A stretch of 64,000 bases of DNA from Tamarix chinensis (Eukaryota; Streptophyta; Magnoliopsida; Caryophyllales; Tamaricaceae): contig CM060180.1 in NCBI GenBank assembly GCA_030549775.1, forward strand, positions 31,377,090-31,441,089, in the 5' to 3' direction. Every line of letters begins with the position of its first letter. Positions within the stretch are counted from its first letter, which is position 1. Under the pieces are notes generated by a model, which saw nothing but the letters and a program-made list of their open reading frames with translations, did no database searches and had not been told where the DNA came from. The translations under genes were made by a program, and so were the position numbers. This document shows, piece by piece, positions 1-12,453 of the stretch.

Positions 1-72
1 TTAATTAATCTCTTATCAAAAGTCGATTCACACCATGTTCTTAATCCAATCCATGCGAGTACGGAATCCCCC

Positions 73-430
73 ACTATTATAGCCGGTGGATCGGAGACAA
101 GTAGGGCACAATGCTCCTGCCCACTATTTTAGCCGGTGGATCGGTCACACATAGGGTATCATACCCTAACCACTATTTCTTACTGGTGGATCGGTTGGCC
201 CCGGCTCACATGGTGTTCCACTGTAAGTACTTAGTGTTTTTTAAGTGTCTTAGTAACTTAGGTGTTTGGTTTATTGAGCTCAGAATCCGCCACTATTATA
301 GCCGGTAGATCAGATACACATAGGGTAACATACCCTAACCACTATTATAGCCGGTGGATCGGACACACATAGGACAACGCGTCCTAGCCACTATTTCTAA
401 CTGGTGGATCAGTGGGACCCGACTCAATAA
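73..430. repeat. About 50-bp tandem repeats with CCAC...GGTGG dyads
   Basis: Units start at about 73, 121, 171, 292, 342 and 392. Each has the core CCACTATT...CCGGTGG, and most are followed by a second short palindrome such as AGGGTATCATACCCT. The same motif recurs at 9230-9470, 56345-56424 and 61250-61510, and in reverse complement at 52384-52605. It is therefore a shared part of this LTR superfamily, near the 3' end of the LTR. Confidence 0.8.
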
Positions 431-1029
431 TCTTTCACTTTAAATGATTAATGTCTTAAGTATCTTATTCAGAAGCTTTCACCCTAAACATGCATGAATC
501 ACTCCCTTTACACTTATCCTCCAATGGACTCTTTCCACATCATCAGAATTATGTATCTCCAACTTACCCCAACGTCCTCTCTTCCATATCCTATCTCACA
601 ATAGAAGTCCAACTCCTAAGTATATGGGTCAAGGCCCACTACTTTACACTTCCAAATCCACTCCACATCTTACTCTAGGGTTTTATCCCGAAACCCTAAT
701 TTAGGCCTCAGTGGCCCATCTTACTCCACTTCACACAACCCAAATCATTTTAACACTCCACACTTCACAACTCATAAATTCCACCCTCATAATTACACTT
801 TAATCACCAAATACATATGATACCACAAAACCCCTAAGTAGCCACACCAAACCTTAATTATCCACACAAACCCTAGCTCGGTCTCCTACGTACCCTTATA
901 TTGCTCCACATACTATTTTTCATCCAAAGTGTTCAAACACCCAAACAACACTTACGTTGCCTTCCTCACACCCCAAATCAATTTTTCATACATAAACTTT
1001 ACTCACATGCAAATGCTAACCTCCTCATG

Positions 1030-1510
1030 CAAACCTTCAAACTTTTTCATACAAACCCTAAAACTCCCACGTAAAAACCTTAGAATCACCCAAGCAAACC
1101 CTAGATTCATCCATACAAAACCCTAGATTCCTCCATGCATAACCCAAGATTCATCCATACCAAACCCTAGTTTAGATTCTCCCATGTAACACCATAAAAT
1201 CTGCCATGCAAAATCCTAAGTCCGTCCATACAAAACCCTAAATTCTTTCATGCAAAACCCAAGATTCCTTCATACAAAACCCTAAATTCAATCCACACAA
1301 AACCCAAGGTTTCTCCATACAAAACCCTAAATTCAATCCATACAAACCATAGATTAGATTATCCCATGTTACACCATAGATTAAATTCTCTCATATAAAA
1401 CTACAAATTATATACCCCCATATAAAACCATAAATTAGATTCTCCCATATAAAACCATAAATTAGATTCTCCCACTTAAAATCATAGATTAGATTCTCCC
1501 ACACGAAACC
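1030..1510. repeat. Degenerate AAACCCTAGATTCATCCATAC-type repeats
   Basis: Imperfect repeats of roughly 25-30 bp built on aaaccctaga/aaattc followed by ctccatac. They resemble the plant telomere heptamer CCCTAAA but are spaced and degenerate, so they are LTR-internal minisatellite DNA and not a telomere. Confidence 0.65.
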
Positions 1511-1977
1511 CTAAATTTCCCATTTTATTCCTCCACTCATGGATAATTAAAATACCTAGGTCAACTCACATCCCTTGGTCAACTTATTTCCCCATTCTCC
1601 TTTTTCATCCTTTCCCCCCACACAAACCATATTAACAGCCTCACATGCATGTCTTACAGGGTCACAACATATATCATCACATACCACAATATTTCATCAC
1701 ATACACATAGTACACATGCCATATAAAAACACATGAACACACTTCAACTCCACGCCATACCACACATGAAATCAATATAATAATAAACATAGGATGCATA
1801 ACATATAAAGAATATAATGCACATCAACACACAATAGGCCTTAGTAACACCCTTACCTAAAATGACACCGGTCTTAGAGTACGCTCCTACGCCTCCTTAG
1901 GGCTTTGACCGGTCTCACCTATATGAGGGAAGAACTAAAATTAGATTCCCTCCTACCAAAAATATTATTACTTATTA

Positions 1978-2745
1978 ATTTATTCTAAGACTAGGTTTTT
2001 GATAAAAATAATAAAATAATAATAAAAATGACATTAACTAATTACTATCTTGCTAAAGATATAAGAAATAATAGTTATATTATAAAAGTTGATAATATAA
2101 AGTTGAAGACTTTACCCTAATAATAATAACAATAATGATACCAAAATAATAATAGCAAAGATACTAAAAATAATATCAATGTTAATATTAATAAGAAGAA
2201 TAATAATAATAGTAACAATAATAATAAAAAAGGGCATTATTCAAAAACATAGTAAAATAAGGGCTTCGGCCCCTTTACCAAAATAATACTAATAATAACA
2301 TTAGTAAAATAAATAACAAAATTTAGTAATAATAATAATAATGAAATAGTAATAATGATAAAAAACCATAATAATATAGCAAAAATAACAATAACAACAA
2401 CAACAACAACAACAATAATAATAATAAGGATAAGGATAATAATACTAATAATGATCGCATAACACTAATAATAATATTAGCAACACTAATAGTAAAATAG
2501 TTGTAATAATAATAATTTCAAAATACTAATAATAATAATAATTATTATTATTATTATCACATATTAATAATAATAATAATAATAGAAACAATAAAAATAA
2601 TAATAATAAAATCGAAATAAAAATATAATAGGGCTTCGACCCTCAATAGAAATAATAATAAAAACATTAGTAATAATAATAATAATAACAACAACAATAA
2701 TAATAGAAATAATAATAATAACAATAATAATATATTTCGAATAAA
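1978..2745. repeat. AAT/AAC-rich microsatellite zone
   Basis: Long impure runs of (AAT)n, (ATA)n and (AAC)n within LTR A. Short open frames on the minus strand here are low-complexity Ile/Tyr runs and are not genes. Confidence 0.8.
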
Positions 2746-2829
2746 TGAAATAAAATAGATTAAGGCTTGTAAAAATAGGGTAAAAGGGTTGAGAGGGTCT
2801 AGGGTTCAACCTTAGGCTGGTGGTGACAT

Positions 2830-4022
2830 GTGGCACCGACAGCGGTGGCCGGAAAAAGAGAAAAGTTTAATGCTGGGAAAAGGAGAGGCAGAATGGAGGT
2901 GAGAGTTGCGATGTTTAGAGTTGCCCAGAAGGAGAGGAACAGAATAAGGGTGGTGGCGCAACCAAAGGTGGCGGCGACGGTGGTGGCCGAATGGGGAAAA
3001 AGAAGAGAAAGAGAGGAGGAGAGGGACGAAGAGGAAAAGAAAGGTAGGGGAGGTAGAGGAGGGTCTGCAGTACAGTTTGAAGCTGAACGAGGTAGTGGAA
3101 GCAGCGGTAATAGTGGCGGACGACAGCGCGAAGGGTGCTAGACGCAGAGAATGGGTTGGTCGAGGGGGCTACTTCACACAGCTGAGGTGGCTTGTGCAGG
3201 ATGAATCGAGGGATATGGGAGGCGTAGTTAGTTAGAGGGCGATGCAAGGATTAGTTGGGTGGGCAGAGAAGGGCAGCGGAGTATGCCGACGGCTGCGGAC
3301 GAGGCGTCTAAAGTAGCGGCGGAGGCAAGGTTGGGAAATTTTGGGTAGAAATCAAAAGCTCGATACAAGGCAGCTTAAGGGGGTATTTATAGAGTTTAGA
3401 GGAGAGGTTAGGGTTATGTGGGTCGGTGTGATAATATGGCAGGTTGGTTCGGGCTTACCGGTGACGAGGTTGGCTGGTGGAATTCAAAGTCGTGGCAAGG
3501 GTTGGTTGCATAGAAAAAGAAGGGTCGTGCGCGAAAAGGAAGGGAGATGGGTTAGGTCAACGTGGCCGGCGAGTCAGGGGGAAGAGAGAGGAAGAAAAAC
3601 GGATGGTCAAAACGGTCGTAACGGGCAGAGAAAAACCAGGGCTGGGCGGTGGTGCAGGTCGTCGAGAGGAGGAAGGGGAAGAAGAAGGAAGAAAGAAACG
3701 TGCGTGGACCGGGCGGTTCAGGAGAAAAAGAAAGAAAGAAAAGAAAAGAAGAGAGAGACCGGTCGGGCGACGACATTTAAAGAAAAAGGGACGAAACACA
3801 ACGTCCAAGGGGGAAAAGGGATAAAACTCCGCGCGACGTTAAAAGAAGAAAGTCTGGGCTGCGGGAAGGGAACGACCCACGCCGAAGGAAGGAAAGGGGA
3901 GAGGGTTTGGGCCGCTGGGCTGGCCCAAGTCGGGAGAGGAGGAAGAAAAAGAAAAGAAGAAAAAAAAAGAAAGGAAAAAGGAAGAAAGGAAAAGAAAAAG
4001 GGAAAAAGGGAAAAAGAAAAAT
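2830..4022. other. Purine-rich island in LTR A (no gene)
   Basis: A GGAAGAGAAGG-type stretch, G+A rich on the plus strand and so C+T rich in the LTR sense. It is open in several overlapping frames on both strands because pyrimidine-rich DNA rarely forms stop codons. Predicted products are Arg/Gly/Lys- or Pro/Ser-rich with no domain. Equivalent islands lie at 4950-5700, 7713-8900, 11775-12730, 50520-51300, 52920-54180 and 57280-57600, always in the same position of an LTR. Confidence 0.7.
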
Positions 4023-4689
4023 AGGTAAGTTAGGGCCAATTAAATTAATTAGGATATTTGGGGTATTTAAAAAATAATAATATTTAAATAAAATAATATT
4101 TAAATCACTTTTTAGGCTAATTTAGGGTTTTTGAAAGATTTTTCATAAATTTCATTTTAATTAGCAAAATACCCTAATTTTCTTCAATTAAATTATTTAT
4201 AAAATTCATATTAATTTGGAAATATTTATCCTCCTTATTTTAAATAAAATAATTTATTTAATTAATTTCCAAAATAAAATCCTTAATTAGCTAAAATACC
4301 CAAATTTCTCCTAATTAAAATACTTATACATTTCTTCTTAATTTGCTTTAAATAATTTCCTTTTATTTTAATAAAAATAATTTATTTAATTAATTTTCTT
4401 AATAAAATATTATTTAACTATAATTTTTAAAATTAGAATTTTTAGAGCATTTCAACACCGGGCTCTAAGCACGCAAATCCTAGACTTCTTCCGAGATCAC
4501 CGGAAAATCATCTATGAGAATAATATAAAATATGATTAGGATTGGAGGTTAAAAATTAAGAAGGAGATCCTAGTAGAGAAGGGTAAAAATGGAATTTTAC
4601 TAGAGTCAAATTGAAACTTGAATTGTATGGAAGTGTAGAATAATGTGTGGTGGAGTTATGGTTAAATTTTAGTGGTGTTTGGACAAGAT

Positions 4690-4960
4690 TTTGGGTGAAA
4701 ATAGGGTTGCACAGCTAAAATGGGAAGTTACACGGCCAAGCGGTGTAAAAGTCGCACGGTTATGCAACATTGGGCCGAGAGAAAATAAAACGCACGTCCA
4801 GGCGATGCAAAAGTTGCATGGTCATGCAGAATCAAGTCGAGAGGAAAAATTATGTACTGTCAGACAGTGCAAGGGTTGCACGACTACGCAGCAGGGGATT
4901 TAAGTGTTGCACGGCCGTGCAACAGGCCATGCACCGGCCATGCACACTACGACGCTGCAA
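4690..4960. repeat. GCACGG/TGCAA repeat cluster with an 18-bp perfect palindrome
   Basis: Degenerate copies of a ttgca-cgg-tcatgca motif occur every 40-60 bp. At 4906-4923 the sequence GTTGCACGGCCGTGCAAC is a perfect 18-bp palindrome. The cluster lies inside LTR A. Confidence 0.6.
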
Positions 4961-5938
4961 CACACGAGGGGAAGAAGGAAGGAAAAGAGGTGGCGGTCGG
5001 TGACGATGGCCAACGACGGCGAGGGGGGAGGTTGGGGCGACCTTGGTGGTCGGTCCACCGGCCAAAGGGCGGCGAGTGGCAGCCAAGGTGGTACATAGTG
5101 GTGAGAGACGGTCTAAAATAGGGAAAGGAAAGGGAAGAAGAAGAAGAAGAAAGGGAGAAGGAGGGAAGGAGAAGGGTGAGGGAGCTCAGTAATGGCTCTT
5201 TGACACAAATATTAGCAAAGTGAGGCAAAACCAAAGAGAAATATGGAGAGTATGAGGTATATATATGTGTGTGTGTGTGTTCGTGTGTGCTTGTGTGGTA
5301 TGATTCGGGGAAGAAGAAAAAGAACAGGGGGTGGCGTGCAATGGGGAAGATGGTGATTGTGCAGCTGCAAGTTGATGATGATGGTGATGGTTACAGAGGA
5401 TGACTAGGGTAGGATAGTAGCTACAAGGTGAGGGTGGTGATGGTTGATGGAGGTGTTGCGTGAGAAGAAGAAGAATAATAAGGGGAGATGGGCGGTGCGC
5501 ATGGGGGTGCAAGTCTGCAAAGATGGGAGAAGGAGAAGAAGAAGGAGAAAGGTGATGGGTGATGGATGAGGGCGCAGAAAGGTGATGGGTGGTGGTGCAA
5601 GTGGGGGGTGCAAGAGTTGCAGCATAAGGTTGGCGAGAGAAGGATAAGAAGGAAAGAAAAGAAAAGGAAAAAGGAAAAGAAAAGGAAAAGAGAAAGGGTT
5701 GGGGGGAATTAGTTTAGGGTGATTTTAGATTAGCTAAAGGTAATTAGGATTATGAGAAATCTTAGCAGATTTGATTTTGGTTTATGAATTACAGTTTATC
5801 AAATTTAAGGTTTTCAAAATCGGTTAAAGTTTCAAGATTAAGGATAGGTTAAGACTAATATAAGATTTATTGATATTAGCATTAGATTAGAGCACTAATA
5901 ATGCGGGATTAGATTAAGAAAATTTTTGGAGTGTTACA

Positions 5939-5957
5939 TTACTACCCCCTTAAAAGA
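5939..5957 (-). other. Polypurine tract of element A
   Basis: On the minus strand CTTTTAAGGGGGTAGTAA abuts TGTAACACTCC. A purine tract immediately before a TG terminus is the primer for plus-strand synthesis in LTR retrotransposons and fixes this LTR as the 3' one. Close copies of the tract lie at about 6064-6081 and 6499-6515. Confidence 0.75.
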
Positions 5958-6108
5958 GACTTTGTCCCCGAAGTCAACAAGTCTGGGATAGGGAAGAAGA
6001 GGAAAGAATGTAAGGAAACAATTTTGACAGTTAAATCCATCGGAGTTACTAATATACTACCAGGTACTACCCCCTTAAAAGAAGGAAAAATCCCAAATTC
6101 TAACACAC

Positions 6109-6340
6109 CTAAGCTGAAAAGCTCGGGTACACCTCGCACATATCCTTCTTGGTCTCCCAAGTCACTTCCTCTGCCCCATGACGACTCCAAAGAATCTTCA
6201 CAAGCGAAACTGAGCTTGTTCGGGTGTGTCGAATCTTGGTATCAAGAATCCTCAAAGGCTTCTCCTCATAGGGCAATGAATCATCGAGCTCGATCTCATC
6301 TGGTCTGATCATGCGCGATGGGTATGCGATGAACTCCCTT
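6109..6340 (-). pseudogene. C-terminal end of a gypsy integrase (chromodomain-like tail)
   Basis: The minus-strand frame carries the typical tail of plant chromovirus-type Ty3/gypsy polyproteins. A YEEKPLRILD segment is followed by LVKILW, EEVTWE and a final YPSF before the stop at 6109. In intact elements this tail helps the integrase choose chromatin. Only about 75 residues remain. Upstream coding sequence is lost or degraded by about 6640, where sequence of another LTR begins, so this is a truncated relic. Family assignment rests on this motif order and on the adjacent polypurine tract. Confidence 0.8.
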
Positions 6341-6639
6341 AAAATGATAAAGAGTCAGAGGGTTAAGGGTTGCAAGGATCGGAGAAGTGATCAACGATGC
6401 AAAGGTCGACAACAATAAGAGTGAAGTGAACAGAACCAAAGGCAGTCTCTAAGGTTATAAGGCAACCACTGAAAGGGATTAAGGTTAACAAGTTGGGGCA
6501 CTACCCCCTTAAAAGAAATACTCGATAAGGTAAGAACCTTACAAAAATCGTGAAGAAAATGGTAATGGAGGTAAAAGTAGAGAGGACAAAGACATAGAAC
6601 GGAACAAAAGCACAACAAAGCATCGAACAAGGAACCTTA

Positions 6640-7060
6640 CCAAATTGCCCTTCTCCTTTGTTATAATTACTAAATTACCCTTTTGTTGGTCAAATTACCA
6701 TTCTCCATTATCATAATTACCAAATTGCCCTTCTCTATCATCATAATTACCAAATTGCCCTTCTCTATCATTATAATTACCAAACTACCCTTCTCTATTA
6801 TCATAATTACCAAACTACCCTTTAGTTGGTTAAATTACCATCTTACCCTTCTCTATTATTATAATTAACATTTTACCCTTCTCTTCCAAAATTACCATAA
6901 TACCCTTTTACTTACAAAATTACCATTTTGCCCTCTACTTCCAAAATTACCATAATACCCATTTACTTACAAAGTTACTATTTTGTCCTTTACTTTCAAA
7001 ATTACCATAGTACCCTTTTACTTACAAAATTACCATTTTACCCCTTATTACACCACTTAT
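6640..7060. repeat. 30-bp AATTACCAAATTGCCCTT tandem repeats (left copy)
   Basis: Units near 30 bp (attaccaaattgcccttctctatcatcata) are repeated with variation. Because the period is a multiple of three, one frame encodes a repeated KLPFSIIIIT peptide, which is a composition artefact. The same repeat, expanded to about 950 bp, occurs at 62430-63380 in LTR D. Confidence 0.75.
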
Positions 7061-7712
7061 ATTAAATTATCATCATTACATGAAATATTAATATTAATAC
7101 CCCATTCTCATCATCCAAACTCCACCAACCATTATATTTCGACATAATACTCATTTGCAGCTACACATATTAGGCCATACTCTTACACACATATTACTAA
7201 AATGCCCTTAGGGTTCACAATAATATTATTCATGCATTAATGGTCACAATAACATAATATAACATGGATATGTACTTAACATTTTTATTAACAACCAAAC
7301 TCCTTCCTTAAGCATTATTTCCACACATGGCACATAAACTGGCATGTTTTCCTTTTTATCAATCAATACAAGCAACTACATATATTATATTAAACAACAT
7401 ATATCATGCATAATAACATATTAAAAACCCTAATGTGCTAACATACGTTTATCCATGCATTTAAGTGGAGTTTAATGATTACCTCAATTCCCACAAAAAT
7501 CGAACCTTACTGATATTCCGGTTAAAGATTCAAGCGTTGATTAGCAAAACCAATATCTAAAACTAATATCAATACTTATCATATTAGAAATAAGAAAACC
7601 AAAAGCATAAGACATTATAAAAACTTAATTAGTGAAATACATAACTTAAATATTATTATACCTTAAAATTCATTAACCCAATTAAACCAAGGAATGAAGC
7701 AACTCACACTAC

Positions 7713-8900
7713 TCATGCAGCATGAGCTGCATGCAGAGCAAGGGAGGAAAGGGTCGAAGGTGGCATAAAAGGAAGAAAGAGGAGCCAATTTCGAGTTAGG
7801 GCTTTGGGGATAGGAAAGAAGGCAGGTGGGGGAGAGTTAGGGCAAGGGAAGGGTGTATGGGTAGAGAGGGGGTGCAGGTGGTGGTGGGGATGAGTTATTG
7901 GTGGCCAAGGGCGGCAGCAACAGTGATAGAGGGGTTGTGAAGGAGGCTGCAAAGGTGGTGGTGGTTGAGAAGGAAGGAAAAGGGAGGAGGAAAATGAGGG
8001 GGTAAGGGGGTTTATCTCGACCAAAGGAGGTGAGGGGATTGTAGGGGAGATTGGAGGGAGGGGTTTGGTGGTTTAGTTAGCGGTAGAGGCGGCGGGACAA
8101 CAGCGGAAGGAGGAGGTGCAGGGTGGCTGCAGAGAAGGGAGAAAAAGAAGGGGAGAGGAAGGAGGGGGTTGCAGGGTGGCTTGATAGGTGGTGTGGTGGT
8201 GTAGGGATGAAGGAGAGGGTGCCAGGAGGCAGTGCAGGTGGCTGGTGAGCTAGGGGAAGTGGTACACAACATGGGGGATAAAGGAGAAAAATGGAGAGGA
8301 AGTGAGGTCGGGGGAGGGAAGGAGGCTCGAAAATGGCCAAGGGAGGGGTCGTTAAGGGGAAGAAAAAGGAGAGGGAGAGGAAGGGGAGTAGGTGGCCTAG
8401 TCGGGAAGCTGTAGGGTGGCAGAGAGGTGGTCGGATGGCAGGGAGAGGGAAGGGAATAAGAAGGAAGGAAGGTCATGCATGGCTGGGGGTGCAGGGTTGG
8501 TTTGGTTCGAAATGGGGAAGAAAAGGAAGGGGGAGAGAGAGGGAGTGGCAGGGAAGCAGGTCCGGTTGCAGGCTGGGGTGGTCGGGCATGGCAAAGGAAG
8601 GAAGGGAAGAAGAAGGAGGATGAAGGGAGAAGGAAGAAGGCAGGCCGGGCGAGGGAAAAGAAAGAAGAAGTGAGACGGCCCGGTCAGGGGGAAAGGAAAG
8701 AAAAGAAAAGAGAAGGGTTGGGCTGGGCAACGACGCGCAGGAGAAGAAGGAGAGGAGATAAGTGGGCCGGCATCCCAGCGAGCAGGGGGAAAGCAAGTCG
8801 GGGCCTGGTGGCCTGAAGGAAAGAAAAAGGAAAAAATAAAGAAAGGAGAAAAAAGGAGAAAGAAAAGGAAAAGGGGAAAAAAGGAAAAATAAGATAAATT
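7713..8900. other. Purine-rich island in LTR B (no gene)
   Basis: G+A-rich DNA with long overlapping open frames on both strands, the longest 154 codons on the minus strand and Pro/Ser/Leu-rich. No recognisable domain. It matches 52920-54180 in reverse complement, including the GCATGCAGCTCATGCTGCATG-like edge. Confidence 0.65.
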
Positions 8901-10241
8901 AATTTATGAAATAAAATAATTTAATATATGGGTTTAAAAATGTTAATTTTAGGAAAAATATTGGTTTTGAAATTTATTCAAATAAAATGAGTATGATAAA
9001 ATAAAAAAAATTATTTTAATTTATTAAATATTCCTATCCAATTTTATATACTCCATAAAATAATTAAATTAAATAGATTTAAAAGCTAATTTATCCCAAA
9101 TAAAAGATATTTATTAAATTATAGGCTTTTAAAAATTTGGGGGATTACAAATTAGGCTAAGGTTTAAGGATTTATTTTGAATAAAAATGCTAACACTCGA
9201 AAACAAATGTCACAAAATTTTGGGGTGTTACAATTATCATCCGGTGGAACAGACACAACACATCGGTCCCAACTCACTTAATTTTTCACTTTAAATGATT
9301 AATATCTTATCTGTTATTAATTATATCTAAATTATATTCTCATTCATGTTGAGTTTAGGGACTCACTCCTCTTAATATAATGGAACGAGTTGATATAACT
9401 TTCGGGAAAAAACACACCCAAGCCACTATTATTATTTAGTGGAACGAACCCATAAAATATCTTGGGTCGATTCACATGATCTTTTACTTTAAATAATTAA
9501 TCTCTTATTCATGATTGATTTGGCATGTAAAACAGCTAACTAAAGCAAGACAAACACAACCACACAAATATCAAGGTCGTTCTCAAGGATCAAGTCCATA
9601 AACTTCTTAAGAAACTCTATTTTCACACTTTAGGCATAACTTCTTTTCTATTGCTCTTTACCCACCAAATTTAGTACATTTTTCCTAAAATTTTATTATT
9701 ATCAACATATGTGAAAATCAAGGTATACCTCCCACATCTAACATATGCAAAAACAACCCTGTATGAAGAGTTACTATTCATGATAATTACAAAACCTTAA
9801 TTTTATAAGTACTTCATAAATTTTCTCATATGGCTCGTATGATTAACAAATTCAATATACCTTCATAAAATACCAATATTAACAACATACCCAAAAATTT
9901 TGGTCTAACTCTAACATTTCGCACATACAATAATATCGCCCTTTTGGGGTTCTTACTCCTAAATTAAGCCATTTTCTTATTTTGTGGAACTTATACCGTT
10001 TATAATTACTCCAAACATTTCCATGATACTATTAGCATATTTTAACCCATATAACACATTAAAATACCAGAATTTCTATATTAGAACCATATTTACCAAA
10101 ATGCTCTGAACAATAACCAAATACCCTTATTTCACAAAAACATTATATGTTTAGTATCATTATTTTCAAATCCCCCAATTATCATCATACATCTTAAATA
10201 TAATCATTTCTCACTTATCATACTTATTCGCCCCACATTAT

Positions 10242-11420
10242 TGTTGACCTCAATGGTCAAACAATGCCATTATACTTGTTTTGATGATAACAAACAAACC
10301 TTAATAACTATTGTGTTTGCTTAAGTGTGCATGTACAATAATTGAATTACAAATAAATCTAAAATTCATCAACTCAAAGCATTATCTAATTGTGAAAATT
10401 TAAAGAGAAATCAAGTTTTCAAGTACAAGAAAACACATATGGAAGATAACCAAGACTTGAAGGTTCAAGATAATATTTCTTAAGTCTTAGGTTTCTTGTA
10501 AAGACTTAAATTGAGAAAAGTTCATATTTCAATTAAAACTCTTTAAAACATTTTGCTGAAAAACACTTGACTTGAATTCATTTCATAAACTCTTTAAATA
10601 TGTTTTCGAAACTAAATGGTTGGTTCTAGTTGAAACTAGTCAACTGGTCCTCAAACCAATCAACTGGTTCAGTTTAATCAAAGGCATAAATTGAGTTAAA
10701 TTCATATCGATCAACTCGTGCAGCAAACCGATCGACTGGTTTGAGGAAACCGGTCATTTGGTTTAACCAACTAGTCCATGGGTTTTATTCCTACAAAAAC
10801 TCATATATCTCTATTTAAAAACATCTATTAGTTTTTCCCAATCGAATAACTAGTTTGAGAAAATTGATCAACCAGTCCTTGGGTTTCACTTCTACAGAAA
10901 TCTGTTTGCCTCTGTTTAAACATATCAACTGGTTTCACTAAATCAATTGACTAGTTTTTCCAAATCAATTGACTAGTTTAACCAACCAGTCTATGGGCTT
11001 TATTCCTACAGAAACCCATTGGTCACTATTTAAACACATCGATCAATTTTTATAACTTATTCAGTAGTTCATAACTAATTGATCAACTAGTAAAATGAAT
11101 ACATTGATTGGTCTTACCGTACCATGTCACTCTTCACATATGTTATTAAGACCAATTGTGCACTATAGATAACCAATTAACTGGTTTGCACAATAGTAAC
11201 TTTCCACTTCTAGTCTAAACATAAACAATCAACTGCTTTGAACCACCAGTCAACTAGCTTGTCCATACCAATTGACTGGAGAGCATTAAATATTGATTGT
11301 CTACCCGTTGGGTGATATAGCTTTTTTGGGGATTTTGAGTCTAAGGACTATCTAAATTAACGACTCATTTTCATTCCATAAAACCCTATTCACCCCCTTT
11401 TAAGATGTTTTTCATCTACC
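10242..11420 (+). mobile_element. Probable copia (SIRE/Maximus-like) solo LTR
   Basis: It starts TGTTGACC and soon has the GTTTTGATGATAACAAAC motif familiar from SIRE/Maximus-type Ty1/copia LTRs. It ends around the CCTATTCACCCCCTTTTAAG motif typical of the same LTRs. Between them are many repeats built on CAACTGGTT / AACCAGTTGA. No internal region follows, so a solo LTR is likely. No clear target duplication was found and the right end is approximate. Confidence 0.5.
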
Positions 11421-11704
11421 ATTCCATATACCATACTGATTCTCTTAGGGGTTTCAACATATAAATTGTCATAACGATATCACATGTATCTCAACTTACT
11501 TAGTTTTCATCATATAATATCATACTATGAAATCATAATATTTATCAACATGAAATTATTAACATAAATATGACAACATAATAACACACGAAATCTACTA
11601 GATATTTAGCACAAACCCTGGCTACATCTCATATCCTTATGGAAAAAAGGCATTGGCCTCTAAGCACGTATCATATCCCACTTCCTTGAACCTCAAAAAA
11701 ATCA

Positions 11705-11738
11705 CCTAAGAAATAATAATAATAATAATAATAATAAA
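11705..11738. repeat. (AAT)n microsatellite
   Basis: About ten AAT/ATA units in LTR C. Confidence 0.85.
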
Positions 11739-12405
11739 ATTTTATTAGAAATTAATTATATAGTTAAGGAATAACTAAAGTAACAAAGAGTAAAAGGATT
11801 GGAGCAAAACCGAAATAAAGCTCGAAGGTGTGATTGGTGGAACTTGCGCAACAAAGGAAGGAGGAATGGTGGAATGTGTCAAGCCAAGGGCGTAGCAACG
11901 ACACAGGCTTCCATAATATTGGTAGGGTAATTGTGAAGGAGGCCTAAGGTGGGAGGTGTGCAGCGATGGAGGATGCTGAAGGGGGTGATAAACGTCTTTG
12001 GAAGTGACCAAATGGGGTGGTTGGCTTTAGTGGTTTTGGTCGAATAAAAGTGGGGTGATGCGGTGTTTTTGGCCGATGGTAGGGGTAGGTAATAGTGAGG
12101 AATTTCGATGCACAAGGGGAGAAGGAAAATGGAGATGTTTGGTGAGTTTGGCTAAAGGACACAAGGAGGGCCTTGGTGGAAATGGTTAGTGTTAAGGGTG
12201 TGTTTCTAGTGTACTTTACCAAAGCTATGGGGGAGGGATCGATGGTTTCAGCCGGTGAAAATGAGAATGACAAGAGCTGTCAGTGGTATTTTTTTGGTGT
12301 GTTTGGCAAAGGCAAGAAGGAGGAAGAGAAGGAGAAAAATCTTCAGTTGGTGGTGTTATGTTTTGATAGAAAATGGAGGGAGGGAGGAAGTAAGGTGGTT
12401 CGGGG

Positions 12406-12453
12406 CATATATATATATATAATGTATGTATGTATGTATGTATATATGTATGT
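12406..12453. repeat. (AT)n / (GTAT)n microsatellite
   Basis: Compound run of AT followed by GTAT units in LTR C. Confidence 0.85.

Larger units (their letters stand above)
1..5938 (-). mobile_element. Partial gypsy (Tekay-like) LTR 'A', 3' LTR running off the left edge
   Basis: Read on the minus strand, an LTR starts at 5938 with TGTAACACTCC, directly after a polypurine tract (about 5939-5957) and a pol remnant. This makes it the 3' LTR of a minus-strand Ty3/gypsy element. Its other end lies beyond the window, so the LTR, or a nest of LTRs, is at least 5.9 kb. Going left from 5938 the order is: short AT-rich start, purine-rich island (4950-5700), TGCACGG-type repeats, AT-rich block (4020-4440), second purine-rich island (2830-4020), AAT microsatellite zone, degenerate CCCTAG-type repeats and 50-bp dyad repeats. 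Two purine-rich islands suggest that two related LTRs may be nested here. The LTR start and pol junction are seen directly; the single-LTR reading is inference. Confidence 0.6.
6640..9232 (-). mobile_element. Gypsy-type LTR 'B', left copy (truncated)
   Basis: A minus-strand LTR starts at 9232 with TGTAACACCCC; a second start, TGTAATCCCCC, lies at 9149, suggesting one LTR just inside another. Reading leftward, the AT-rich start, purine-rich island (7713-8900), a conserved 650-bp block (7030-7690) and the AATTACC repeats follow. The 7030-7690 block is clearly homologous to 63380-64000 in the same orientation, and 7690-9149 to 52611-54242 in reverse complement. The LTR breaks off at about 6640 against the pol remnant of element A, so its 3' part is missing. 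Confidence 0.65.

Noticed and set aside
1030..1510. Interstitial telomere (CCCTAAA) array
   Set aside because: The CCCTAG/CCCTAAA words are spaced by other sequence at 25-30 bp and do not form heptamer runs.
3341..4024. 227-codon Arg/Lys/Gly-rich frame
   Set aside because: Purine-rich low-complexity DNA inside LTR A, open on both strands; it begins without gene context and has no motif.
6683..6868. Repeat protein KLPFSIIIIT
   Set aside because: It results from a 30-bp tandem DNA repeat in LTR B; the array at 62430-63380 is not open in the same way.
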